Shown here: positions 6,868 to 15,210 of the stretch, piece after piece
How the letters are laid out: each line of letters begins with the position of its first letter
Numbering within the stretch: the stretch's first letter is position 1
Assembly: GCA_030645355.1 (NCBI GenBank)
Contig: JAUSNJ010000136.1
Span: forward strand, 1-54,193
Length of the DNA: 54,193 nucleotides
Direction: 5' to 3'
From: Rhodoferax sp.
GTDB lineage: Bacteria; Pseudomonadota; Gammaproteobacteria; Burkholderiales; Burkholderiaceae_C
The notes under the pieces: generated by a model
The model's input: only the letters and a program-made list of their open reading frames with translations
Told to the model about the DNA's origin: nothing
The model's database searches: none
Position numbers and translations under genes: made by a program

Positions 6868-8091
6868 TTATTTCCCTTCTGACACCGGCGCCACCGCAAC
6901 GGTTGCAAAACCGTAAAGGCGTTCCGGGGCCAGGCGCTTGAGCATGGTCTTGTCGCTCGCCGCGGCAACGATAGCGAACTCGGCTAGCGCCGTGTCGCGG
7001 CGCTCTGTGTGAGCGACCGGGTGTCCAGAGCGGTCCGTGATGCAGGCCACGATTGGCGCACGCGGGTTCGCGGTGCGCTGCACCACAATGCCCAGCTCGC
7101 CCGATGCCAGTTTGACGAAGTCGCCAGGCGGGTGAACCCCGAATACCTTGAGCACCGCCGCCGATAGTGGGCCGCCTTTGTCATCCCGGTACAGCTGGCT
7201 GATGGCGTCTTTCGGAGCAGCGGTCGGGTGCAGCGTGCGGGGTGTGATCTTGGCCATCAGAACGTCGGCGACCCGCAAGACCGCCGCCATGTCGCCCAAC
7301 TCGGTGCAACCGGTGGGGTAGCCCGTCCCGTCGCTGTGTTCGTGGTGCTGGGACACAGCGTCCAACCACGCAACATCATCAACACCGTTCTTCTCCAGCA
7401 GCTCCCTTGCCTGCGCGGGATGGGCCAGCAAGGCTGCACGCTGCTTGTCGCGCGGTGGGTGGTCCTGTGCTGCCATTTGCCCCTGCAGTTCAAAGATGGT
7501 CATGTTCATGGTGAGCGCTGCCTTGACCAGGCTCATGGTGGATGCCTGCGTCCAACCCAAGTGGCGGGTAATGAGGATGCAGGTCATGGCCGTCAGCACG
7601 GCATGGGTGTACCCGTAGTAAAAATTCTGTGCGTTGTCCTGCCGCACGGCACGGTAGATGGCAATGTCCGGATTGCTGTCGAACAGCGCGATCAGATGCT
7701 GTGCAAACGCCTGCACGCGCCCCGGAAAATCCGGCTCACTGGCCGGGTGGGCCAGCAAGGCCTTCAGGGTCTCTGTCGTGCGGTCCCACAGTTCGAAAAG
7801 ACTGGACTCCTTGCCCACGGACTTTGCGGGGTCGCCACCCGAAATCAACAGTTTTGCAGCGGCAGCTTCTGCAGCTGCGGCCCGCGCCTCCACTTCATCC
7901 ACAAAGGCGCCACGCTCCAATAGTTCATCGAGCTGTTTCTGGTCTGCGAGCAGATGACCCTTGGACAGCAACAGGACCCCGGCGTCGTCGCGGACATTCC
8001 ATGGCAACGCCAGACCAAGACGAACCTGCGATCGAGGAATTCTTAGCAATTTCACAGAAACAGCACCTCCTACGCAGCCGCAAAGTTGCAT
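6868..8091 (-). CDS. HD-GYP-type protein with a degenerate HD motif
   Basis: 407 residues. The C-terminal half aligns to the HD-GYP c-di-GMP phosphodiesterase fold: YTHAVLTAM with H163, a late HP at 224-225, HHEHSDGTGYP at 249-259 with the GYP triad intact, and RVADVLMAK. The defining HD pair, expected in an ALLHDIGK context, reads ALTMNMTI: positions 195-196 are M-N. Two metal ligands are thus missing and hydrolysis may be lost. The N-terminus (LRIPRSQVRLGLALPWNVRD) resembles the small beta domain often preceding such proteins. Start may be the ATG at 8091 or a GTG shortly inside. Divergent from a FapA-type gene. Confidence 0.8.
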   Translation of the reverse strand: MQLCGCVGGAVSVKLLRIPRSQVRLGLALPWNVRDDAGVLLLSKGHLLADQKQLDELLERGAFVDEVEARAAAAEAAAAKLLISGGDPAKSVGKESSLFELWDRTTETLKALLAHPASEPDFPGRVQAFAQHLIALFDSNPDIAIYRAVRQDNAQNFYYGYTHAVLTAMTCILITRHLGWTQASTMSLVKAALTMNMTIFELQGQMAAQDHPPRDKQRAALLAHPAQARELLEKNGVDDVAWLDAVSQHHEHSDGTGYPTGCTELGDMAAVLRVADVLMAKITPRTLHPTAAPKDAISQLYRDDKGGPLSAAVLKVFGVHPPGDFVKLASGELGIVVQRTANPRAPIVACITDRSGHPVAHTERRDTALAEFAIVAAASDKTMLKRLAPERLYGFATVAVAPVSEGK

Positions 8092-8140
8092 TCACCCACA
8101 AACGGCATCACGTACTGCCAGTTGCAGTTTAGTTTAGTCG

Positions 8141-8186
8141 CTATCGTTTAAATAGCAATGTTCGCGGAGACTACCGTGGCGGGGCT
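8141..8186 (+). repeat. Possible degenerate copy of the dispersed repeat
   Basis: The left box CTATCGTTTAAATAGCAATG is good, but the right box (ACCGTGGCGGGGCT) is poor and shifted. It lies in the 162-base divergent promoter region between the HD-GYP and FapA genes. Treat as a half copy. Confidence 0.35.
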
Positions 8187-8253
8187 GGAATAATGCCGCG
8201 CAACGTGCTAAGGTTATAGCTCAATTATCACGGTCGGCAACGGACCACATACC

Positions 8254-9852
8254 ATGGCTTTTCCGGGTCTTGCCATCACTGAAACGGACCAGAAGATCTT
8301 CTTGCAGGTCCAGCCCGACAGCGCCCGACCCGCGGTTGACGCGGCGACGTTGCGGGGATTGCTGGCAGAGTTTGGTGCAGCGGATTGCGCGCTGGACGAA
8401 AACGCACTGGCCTTGGCGGTGCAAGACTGCAACACCCAAAAAGAACCCTTTTCGATGCAGTTGGCGCAGCGCCGCGATGCGACCATCCACATCCGGATCG
8501 CCGCCGACGACATGCTGGCCGACATCAGCGTTCACAAGGCGCAAGGCGGGAAAGCCGCCACGGTGGCCGACCTGACGCATGCGCTGGCGGAGGCGGGCGT
8601 GGTGTTTGGCATCGATGACGCGGCGCTGCTCCAGGTGGCTGAGCGCAATGAGTGCGCAGCGCTTCCCATCGCACGGGGGACCCTGCCGCAAGACGGTCGC
8701 GACGCCGTTTTCAAGGAGCTGGTAGTCCATGCCGCCAACCGCGCGCCCAAAGTCAACGAAAGCGGACTGATTGACTACCGTGAACATGGCAACATCGACG
8801 TCGTGAGGCCGGGCATGCCGCTGATGCGTCGTTACCCCCCTACCCCGGGGATGGATGGGCGTACGGTGCGCGGACGCGTGCTGACCGCCCGACTGGGTCA
8901 CGACGAGCCTTTTGCCGCATCGCTGGCCGGTACCCAACCCTCCAAAGACGACCCCAACCTGCTGGAAGCCAGCGTGACGGGCCAACCGGTATTGGTCAGC
9001 CATGGCGTCATGGTGGAGCAAGTTCTTCAGGTTGCCGAGGTCAATATGGCCACCGGCAATATCCACTTTGACGGCTCGGTGCAGGTGAAGGGCGATGTCG
9101 TCCAGGGCATGAAGGTGGAGGCCAGCGGCGACATCGTGGTCGCCGGCATGGTGGATGGCGGTTTTTTGCAGGCCGGTGGCGATATTCACGTTGCTGGTGG
9201 GGTGATTGCCCATGCCACGCTGATAGCCGGCTGCGCCGTCAGTGCTCGGTTCGCACAGGACGTGAACATTCGTGCTGGCACCATTCTTTCACTGGCGGAC
9301 ACGGCGCTGGAATGCGAATTGGAGTCGCTCAACCAGATTGTCATCGGGGCCCAATCCCACGGCCGCGGGCGGCTGGTCGGTGGCTGCACCACAGCCATGA
9401 TGCTGCTGAGCGTCCCGGTGTTAGGCTCCTCCAAGGCAGGAATCACCCGCGTGGTGATGGGTGTCAACGCCGAGTTGGCGGCGCAGTACGCGGCACTGGA
9501 GCACCGGCTGGAACAGGAAAAGGCCAATGAAGAGGCGCTGGAAAAGCTCATCAAGCAGGTCACTGCGGCGAAAGACCCCAAGGGCATGCTGCCCCGCATT
9601 CAGGCGTCCAGGCAACATGCCATGCAAGTCTGGGGGCAGTCGCTGATGGAGAAGCAAGCCCTGGAGCAGCAAATCGCACTGGCCCTTACAGCCCGTATCG
9701 ATGTCGAAGCCGGACTGGAAGGCGCCGTGGACCTGGTGTTTGGAACCCACGTTGCGCGGCTGCGGCGCGAGTTTTCGGCGGGCACGTTTTCACTGGACCC
9801 CACCGAGCTGGTGGTCATGTTCAGCGATGGACTGGGCAGCAGACCGGCCTGA
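8254..9852 (+). CDS. FapA / DUF342 family protein
   Basis: 532 residues. The middle (about 170-400) carries the glycine- and valine-rich right-handed beta-helix repeats of DUF342 (for example VKGDVVQGMKVEASGDIVV and AGGDIHVAGGVIAHA). A long coiled coil follows (about 405-480, LEHRLEQEKANEEALEKLIK). This architecture matches flagellar-assembly protein A. The PTPGMDGRTVRG segment is a conserved family motif. FapA-type proteins have been tied to polar flagellum placement and chemotaxis or signalling, but no flagellar genes are in this window. ATG 8254 lies just downstream of an A/T-rich stretch. Confidence 0.8.
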   Translation: MAFPGLAITETDQKIFLQVQPDSARPAVDAATLRGLLAEFGAADCALDENALALAVQDCNTQKEPFSMQLAQRRDATIHIRIAADDMLADISVHKAQGGKAATVADLTHALAEAGVVFGIDDAALLQVAERNECAALPIARGTLPQDGRDAVFKELVVHAANRAPKVNESGLIDYREHGNIDVVRPGMPLMRRYPPTPGMDGRTVRGRVLTARLGHDEPFAASLAGTQPSKDDPNLLEASVTGQPVLVSHGVMVEQVLQVAEVNMATGNIHFDGSVQVKGDVVQGMKVEASGDIVVAGMVDGGFLQAGGDIHVAGGVIAHATLIAGCAVSARFAQDVNIRAGTILSLADTALECELESLNQIVIGAQSHGRGRLVGGCTTAMMLLSVPVLGSSKAGITRVVMGVNAELAAQYAALEHRLEQEKANEEALEKLIKQVTAAKDPKGMLPRIQASRQHAMQVWGQSLMEKQALEQQIALALTARIDVEAGLEGAVDLVFGTHVARLRREFSAGTFSLDPTELVVMFSDGLGSRPA

Positions 9853-9873
9853 AGGGTGCAGACCCGGGGCGGC

Positions 9874-11004
9874 TCAGTGCTTCTCCAGCCAGATGCTCCC
9901 GCCGGTGTTCACGAGGCACAGCGGCATATTTTTTTCAAAAAACGGCCGGTGGAAATGCGTCATGAAGGTGTTCATCAACAGCACGCGAAAGCTGTCGTTG
10001 TATTGCAGAAACGTGCGCAGCATATAGAGCTCGTTCCACGCCCTGCCAAAGTAAATCCATTCCTTGGGGTACTCGAATGGATGGAAGATGTCGTGAAAAT
10101 GGATGACCACGCCGGGTGCCAGCGCTGGCAGGATGTCAAAGAACACGCGGTTGACGTCGCTGTCGATCCGGCTGACGTGGGTGGAGTCGACAAACAGCAC
10201 GTCTCCAGCCTCCAGTGCGCGAAACACCTCCAGGTCCACATCTTGAAGCCGCTTGGGAATGATGGTCATGCGTTCCCGGTCGGCGTCGTTGATCAACGAC
10301 ATCAGCAACTCGGGATATGGCTCGATGAAGGTCGCCTGGAGCTGGCCACCCAAAAACAACTGGTCCGTGTCCAGCGTCGCACAAGAAGAAAATCCTGAGC
10401 CAATTTCAATCAGGCGCCTGGGCTTGAGGTGGCGCAGCATGCAATGCAGCAGGATACCGTCCGAATAGGCATACGACTGGTTTTCGTAGTGGTAGCGCAG
10501 CCCGGGCTTGGGATGGGCACCAAATGGAATGTCTGGGTAGAACTTGGCAAACTGTTCCAGCAGTTCCACCTGCGCCGTCTCGCGCAGGTCCATACCTGCA
10601 ATCTGGCGTGGAACGGTGCCAAAAATTCGCGCTTCATCCTGGCGGATGGTGGCGATGTCCGGGATAGGCGAGTAATAGTGCCCAGGCGGCACAAACCCAC
10701 AGGCTTGGCGCATGGCCTCGCGCTCGGCGCTGGCCTGGACTTGCGCCTGCTGCATGTGATCACGCTCGGCGCTTGCGTGGACCAGCGCCTGCTGCAATTG
10801 GTCGCGCTCGGCACTTGTATGAACCAGCGCTTGCTGCAACTGGTCCCGCTCGACAGTGGCATGGAGCAGCGCCTGGTGCAGCTGTTCGCGTTGATGGATG
10901 AGACGGCGGATGCCTGGAAACCGCTTGATGACGGGTTTCAATGAGGCCAGCATAGACATACGTTTACTTGGTTGATACGGCGCAAAATGGATGCGATTTT
11001 GCAC
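9874..11004 (-). CDS. SAM-dependent methyltransferase with N-terminal 14-residue repeats
   Basis: The C-terminal two thirds are a class I methyltransferase-like domain: the SAM-binding glycine motif is LIEIGSGFSSCATLD, VLFVDSTHVSR is the acidic strand 4 region, and HFHDIFHPFEYP follows. These features are seen in proteins that modify sugars or lipids of the cell surface. The N-terminus holds four 14-residue repeats (about residues 40-95, DQLQQALVHTSAER type) that should form a coiled coil. Start at 11004 (ATG) or, more likely, at ATG 10959 (MSMLASLKP), giving 361 residues. The 3' end is close to that of the convergent FapA gene. The substrate cannot be read from the sequence. Confidence 0.75.
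   Translation of the reverse strand: MQNRIHFAPYQPSKRMSMLASLKPVIKRFPGIRRLIHQREQLHQALLHATVERDQLQQALVHTSAERDQLQQALVHASAERDHMQQAQVQASAEREAMRQACGFVPPGHYYSPIPDIATIRQDEARIFGTVPRQIAGMDLRETAQVELLEQFAKFYPDIPFGAHPKPGLRYHYENQSYAYSDGILLHCMLRHLKPRRLIEIGSGFSSCATLDTDQLFLGGQLQATFIEPYPELLMSLINDADRERMTIIPKRLQDVDLEVFRALEAGDVLFVDSTHVSRIDSDVNRVFFDILPALAPGVVIHFHDIFHPFEYPKEWIYFGRAWNELYMLRTFLQYNDSFRVLLMNTFMTHFHRPFFEKNMPLCLVNTGGSIWLEKH
10720..10887 (-). repeat. Four tandem 42-bp coding repeats in the methyltransferase gene
   Basis: Encodes residues 40-95 as EQLHQALLHATVER, DQLQQALVHTSAER, DQLQQALVHASAER and DHMQQAQVQASAER. The middle two copies are nearly identical at DNA level. Repeat number is likely to vary between strains. 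Confidence 0.85.
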
Positions 11005-11046
11005 ACAACAAATGACCCGAAGTATCGCACCGGCTGCGCCACCGAG

Positions 11047-13287
11047 CTACCTTCGCCGCGCTGCCCGCACCCCATTGAGTTCGGCCACAATCCCCAGCAC
11101 CTTGTTGAGCCGCCCGGAGTCGCTCACCTCCACAGTAAACGTCATCCACGCAATGCCGCGCAGCGACTGGGTCTGCACGCCGATGACGTTCATTTTTTCC
11201 TTGGCAAACACCTCGGAAATATCGCGCAGAAGGCCCTGGCGGTCGTTGGCTTCCACGGCCACGTCTACCGGATAGACCGAACCGTCGCCACCGGTCTTGC
11301 CGCCCCACTCCACCTCGATAACGCGGTCGCCGCTGCGGGTGACCATATTGCGCAGGTTGGAGCAGTCGGCGCGGTGCACGCTGACGCCCTTGCCCCGCGT
11401 CACAAAGCCGCAAATGGCGTCCGGTGGTGCCGGTTTGCAGCACTTGGCCAGTTGCGTCATCAAGGAGTCCACACCCACCACCAGTACGCCGCCCTTGCCG
11501 GACTGGCTGGGTGGTTTTTGCTTTTTGAGCAGCAGAAATTCGTCCTGCGGCAGTACCGGCTCGGGTGGGCGCAGCACGATTTCGATGTTGCGCAGCGAGA
11601 ACTCGTCCTTGCCAACCACCTCGAACAGGTCTTCGGCCGAGTTGAAGCCCAACTGTGACGCCAGGTCGTCGAGCTTGACGGCGGTCTTGCCTTCGCGCTG
11701 CAGCAGCTTCTCGACCGCCTCGCGGCCTTTGGCCACGGTCTCGCCCATGGCCAGCGCGTTGAACCAGGCCCGCACCTTGGCGCGCGCGCGGTGGCTGGCC
11801 AGGAAACCCAGCTCGGGGTTGAGCCAGTCGCGCGACGGGCCGCCTTCCTTTACCGTAGTGACCTCCACCGTCTGGCCATTTTTCAGCGGCGTGTTTAGCG
11901 GCACCATGGCGCCGTCCACCCGCGCGCCGCGGCAGCGGTGGCCCAGGTTGGTGTGCACGCTATACGCAAAGTCCACCGCCGTGGCACCCTGGGGCAACTC
12001 GACGATGGCCGCATTGGGCGTCAGCACATAGATGCGGTCGTCAAAAGCAACCGCACCCTGCTGGCTGTCTTGCGCACCCGACAGGTCGCGCTCCCAGGCC
12101 AACAACTGGCGCAGCACCGCGATCTTGGCGTCGTACTCGCCACTGGCCGACACCCCGGCATAGCCCTTGGTGCCTGCCTCTTTGTACGCCCAGTGGGCGG
12201 CAACACCAGTTTCGGCATGGTCGTGCATGGCCTGGGTGCGCACCTGTACTTCAATGGGTTGGCCGCTGGCGTCGCGCACCACGGTGTGCAGCGATTGGTA
12301 GCCGTTGGCCTTGGGGCGGGCGATGTAGTCGTCAAATTCGTTGGGCACCGGGGTGAAATGGTCGTGCACCCAGCCCAGGGCGGCATAACAGTCGGGGACA
12401 GTGGGCACCAGAATGCGCAGCGCGCGGATGTCGTAAACCTGGTCGAACCCCAGCGACTTGCCCCGCATTTTCTTGACGATGCTGTAGATGTGCTTGGGGC
12501 GGCCCTGCACCGTCGCGTGGATGCCCTGCCGGGCCAGATCAGCAGCCAGTTGCTGGCGCAGGGCTTCTACATGGGCCTCGCGCTCCACGCGTTTCTCGTC
12601 GAGCAAACGCGCCACCTGGCGGTAGGTGTCGGGTTCCAGGAAGCGGAAGGACAAGTCCTCGATCTCCCACTTGATTTCCCAGATGCCCAGGCGGTTGGCC
12701 AGCGGTGCAAACACCTGCAGGGCCTCAGCCGCCAAACCGGGCGGCAGTGGCAGCTTGGTGGCGGCAAAGTGGCGCAGGGTCTGCAGACGTGAGGCCAGGC
12801 GCAGCATGACGACGCGCAAATCGCGCGAGAACGCCAGCAGCATCTTGCGCACGCTCTCGGTCTGCGCGGCCGCGGTCTGAGCCATCGGGATGGGGGTGGC
12901 GGCATGGCTGGCCGACAGCTGCGCCAGGCGCGCCATGCGCTGCACCCGCACCAGCTTGGTGGTCTCCATGGCCAGGTCGGCAAAACTGGCGCCAAAGGCC
13001 TTGGCAATCACCTCATGGGGCTTGTTCAGATGGTCGCAGGCATAGACCAGGTAGCTGGCCGCCTGCATGGCTTGCGAGCCGCCGATGACCTTCAGAATGC
13101 CGGCCACCGCGTCCGCATGCTCCAGGATGTTCTCACCCGTGTCCAGCGTTTCCCCGGACAGCAGGGGTTCGGCAAAGGCGCGCGCGCGCGCCAGGGCATC
13201 GGCCTGCTCGGGCAGGCTGTGTGCCGTGGCGGCAATGACGGGGGCCGGTGCGGTGTGCTCGGGCGTGTGGCTTTTCACGGGTTTCAA
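11047..13287 (-). CDS. relA: GTP pyrophosphokinase, RelA-type (p)ppGpp synthetase
   Basis: 746-residue long RSH protein controlling the stringent response. Domain order: N-terminal pseudo-hydrolase, synthetase domain (RPKHIYSIVKKM; VYDIRALRILV), TGS (DDRIYVLTPNAAIVELPQGATAVDF), helical and zinc-finger regions (CCKPAPPDAICGFVTRGKGVSVHR), and C-terminal ACT. The hydrolase HDxxED motif is replaced by ACDHLNKP, so hydrolysis should be lost. The synthetase carries EFDDYIA, the EXDD type seen in RelA, not the RXKD of SpoT. It starts with TTG at 13287, overlapping the upstream hydrolase stop by four bases (TTGA). A GTG three codons inside is an alternative. Confidence 0.93.
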   Translation of the reverse strand: MKPVKSHTPEHTAPAPVIAATAHSLPEQADALARARAFAEPLLSGETLDTGENILEHADAVAGILKVIGGSQAMQAASYLVYACDHLNKPHEVIAKAFGASFADLAMETTKLVRVQRMARLAQLSASHAATPIPMAQTAAAQTESVRKMLLAFSRDLRVVMLRLASRLQTLRHFAATKLPLPPGLAAEALQVFAPLANRLGIWEIKWEIEDLSFRFLEPDTYRQVARLLDEKRVEREAHVEALRQQLAADLARQGIHATVQGRPKHIYSIVKKMRGKSLGFDQVYDIRALRILVPTVPDCYAALGWVHDHFTPVPNEFDDYIARPKANGYQSLHTVVRDASGQPIEVQVRTQAMHDHAETGVAAHWAYKEAGTKGYAGVSASGEYDAKIAVLRQLLAWERDLSGAQDSQQGAVAFDDRIYVLTPNAAIVELPQGATAVDFAYSVHTNLGHRCRGARVDGAMVPLNTPLKNGQTVEVTTVKEGGPSRDWLNPELGFLASHRARAKVRAWFNALAMGETVAKGREAVEKLLQREGKTAVKLDDLASQLGFNSAEDLFEVVGKDEFSLRNIEIVLRPPEPVLPQDEFLLLKKQKPPSQSGKGGVLVVGVDSLMTQLAKCCKPAPPDAICGFVTRGKGVSVHRADCSNLRNMVTRSGDRVIEVEWGGKTGGDGSVYPVDVAVEANDRQGLLRDISEVFAKEKMNVIGVQTQSLRGIAWMTFTVEVSDSGRLNKVLGIVAELNGVRAARRR

Positions 13288-14186
13288 TCAAGCAAAAATC
13301 GGACGACAGTATCCACCTGGTCGGCCGCAATGAGGGTGGGCGCATGGCCGACCCCGGCAAACTCCACCAGGCGGGCCTTGGGGCCGCGTGTTGCCATCTG
13401 CAGCGCGGTCTCATGGGACAGCAGGTCGGATTCGGCCCCGCGCAGCAGCAGGGTCTGGGCCTGGATGGCGTCATACAGCTGCCACAGCAGGGCCTCGCCC
13501 TGCGCGGCGGTCTCCCGCGTCACCGCGCCAAAGGGCACGGCAATGGCCGGGTCGTAGTGCAGGGTGACAGCGGTGGCCGAGCCGGGCACGGGTTTGACCA
13601 TGTGGCGCGACAACTCCAGCCACTGCGCCGGTGTGTGCGGGCCAAAGCTTGCAGACACGGCCCACATGGCGTCGGCGGCCTGCTGCAGCGAATCAAATTG
13701 CACCACGCGCCCCAGGTACTGGCCGATGCGCACAATGGAATCCCATTGGATGACAGGGCCCACATCATTGAGCACCAGGCGGCGCACGGGCACTGGCAAC
13801 GGCATCTGCTGTTGCCCGCAAACGGCCATGCCAATCAGACCGCCCATGCTGGTGCCCACCCAGTCCAGGGTTTGCGTCTGCGGCTTCAGGTAAGCCAGCA
13901 GGGCGAGCATGTCACCGGCGTAAAACGGCACCTGGTAGCCCTGCGGGTCGGTCAGCCAGTCGCTTTTGCCCCGCCCCACCACGTCCGGGCAGATCACCCG
14001 CACGGCACCGCCGGCGCGCTCCACCAGTGCCTGTGCCAGTACATCGAAATCGCGACCCTGGCGTGACAGACCATGCACACAAACCACCACGTGGGCAGCG
14101 CCGGCATCACCCCACTCCCAAAACGCCATGCGGTGGCCGGCACCGGCGTCGGGGCACGGTAAGTAGTTCAGCTTAGGGTCAGACAT
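13284..14186 (-). CDS. Alpha/beta-hydrolase fold protein
   Basis: 300-residue single-domain alpha/beta hydrolase. Features in order: oxyanion strand VVVCVHGLSRQGRDFD, the nucleophile elbow GTSMGG (serine near residue 113), a cap region, a late acid in LLLRGAESDLLS, and the catalytic histidine in GVGHAPTL. Probably an esterase or peptidase-like hydrolase of small substrates; the family does not fix the substrate. It lies directly upstream of relA and shares a TTGA overlap with it, so relA is likely co-translated from this transcript. Its promoter faces that of bdhA in the 129-base gap. Confidence 0.85.
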   Translation of the reverse strand: MSDPKLNYLPCPDAGAGHRMAFWEWGDAGAAHVVVCVHGLSRQGRDFDVLAQALVERAGGAVRVICPDVVGRGKSDWLTDPQGYQVPFYAGDMLALLAYLKPQTQTLDWVGTSMGGLIGMAVCGQQQMPLPVPVRRLVLNDVGPVIQWDSIVRIGQYLGRVVQFDSLQQAADAMWAVSASFGPHTPAQWLELSRHMVKPVPGSATAVTLHYDPAIAVPFGAVTRETAAQGEALLWQLYDAIQAQTLLLRGAESDLLSHETALQMATRGPKARLVEFAGVGHAPTLIAADQVDTVVRFLLD

Positions 14187-14315
14187 GGTGAAATCAGTGG
14201 TTTGATAATGACAGGGTTGGCATCAAGGGCAAGTAAACCGCGGTTTGCAGGTTGGGTGCCATAGCTGGATCGTAATTGAATCACGCGTCTATTTTTTTCT
14301 GATCAGGAGAACAAC

Positions 14316-15086
14316 ATGCTCAAAGGCAAAACAGCCCTCATCACCGGTTCCACCAGCGGCATTGGCCTTGGCATTGCCAAAGCCCTGGCTGCGCAGGGTG
14401 CCAACATTGTGCTCAACGGCTTTGGCGACGTGGAAGGCCCCAAGGCCGAGGTTGCCGCGCTGGGCGTGCAGGTCAGCTACCACGGTGCCGACATGAGCAA
14501 GCCCGCCGAGATCGAGGACATGGTCAACCATGCCACCAAGACCTTTGGCGCACTGGACATCCTGGTCAACAACGCCGGCATCCAGCATGTGGCGCGCATC
14601 GAGAACTTCCCGGTGGAGCGCTGGGACGCCATCATCGCCATCAACATGAGCAGCGCCTTCCACGCCACCCGCCTGGCGCTGCCCGCCATGCGCGAGCGCA
14701 ACTGGGGCCGCATCATCAACGTGGCGTCCATCCACGGCCTGGTGGCCTCGGCTGAAAAATCCGCCTATGTTGCGGCCAAGCACGGCGTGGTCGGTCTGAC
14801 CAAGGTGACCGCGCTGGAAAACGCCACCACCGGCGTGACCTGCAACGCGATTTGCCCGGGCTGGGTGCTGACGCCACTGGTGCAAAAGCAGGTGGACGCC
14901 AAGGCTGCCGCGCTGAAGATCAGCAACGAGGAAGCCACCAAGCTGCTGCTCGGCGAGAAGGAACCCTCCATGCAGTTCACCACGCCCGAAGAACTGGGCG
15001 CGTTGGCCGTGTTCTTCTGTTCACCCGCTGGCAACAACGTGCGCGGCGTGGCCTGGAACATGGATGGTGGCTGGACGGCACAGTGA
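14316..15086 (+). CDS. bdhA: 3-hydroxybutyrate dehydrogenase
   Basis: Short-chain dehydrogenase of 256 residues, interconverting D-3-hydroxybutyrate and acetoacetate with NAD(H) in polyhydroxybutyrate turnover. The Rossmann glycine motif is TGSTSGIG at 10-17 and NNAG at 85-88. The catalytic triad is S138, Y151 and K155 (YVAAK). The C-terminal FTTPEELGALAVFFCSPAG...WNMDGGWTAQ end is characteristic of this enzyme. A good ribosome site (AGGAG) sits just before ATG 14316. Monocistronic, followed by a copy of the dispersed repeat. Confidence 0.92.
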   Translation: MLKGKTALITGSTSGIGLGIAKALAAQGANIVLNGFGDVEGPKAEVAALGVQVSYHGADMSKPAEIEDMVNHATKTFGALDILVNNAGIQHVARIENFPVERWDAIIAINMSSAFHATRLALPAMRERNWGRIINVASIHGLVASAEKSAYVAAKHGVVGLTKVTALENATTGVTCNAICPGWVLTPLVQKQVDAKAAALKISNEEATKLLLGEKEPSMQFTTPEELGALAVFFCSPAGNNVRGVAWNMDGGWTAQ

Positions 15087-15092
15087 TAAATA

Positions 15093-15140
15093 GGGCGCTA
15101 GCCCTCGTAGAATACGCATAGTTAGCTATCTTTTTGATAG
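15093..15140 (-). repeat. Dispersed 47-bp repeat, copy 4
   Basis: Reverse orientation: GGGCGCTAGCCCTCG from 15093 and GATAG ending at 15140, with exact 40-base box spacing. It follows the bdhA stop by a few bases and could form a 3' hairpin. GCTATCTTTTTGATAGC (15125-15141) is itself a palindrome. Confidence 0.8.
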
Positions 15141-15210
15141 CTTTCACTTTATGGGCCAATGAGCACGGGGATTACCCCAATGGGTCTGGCGCGCATCTGG
15201 CCAATGATCT

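Noticed and set aside
11938..12792. Open frame of 284 codons on the plus strand
   Set aside because: Antisense to relA; no ribosome site or homology-like motif.
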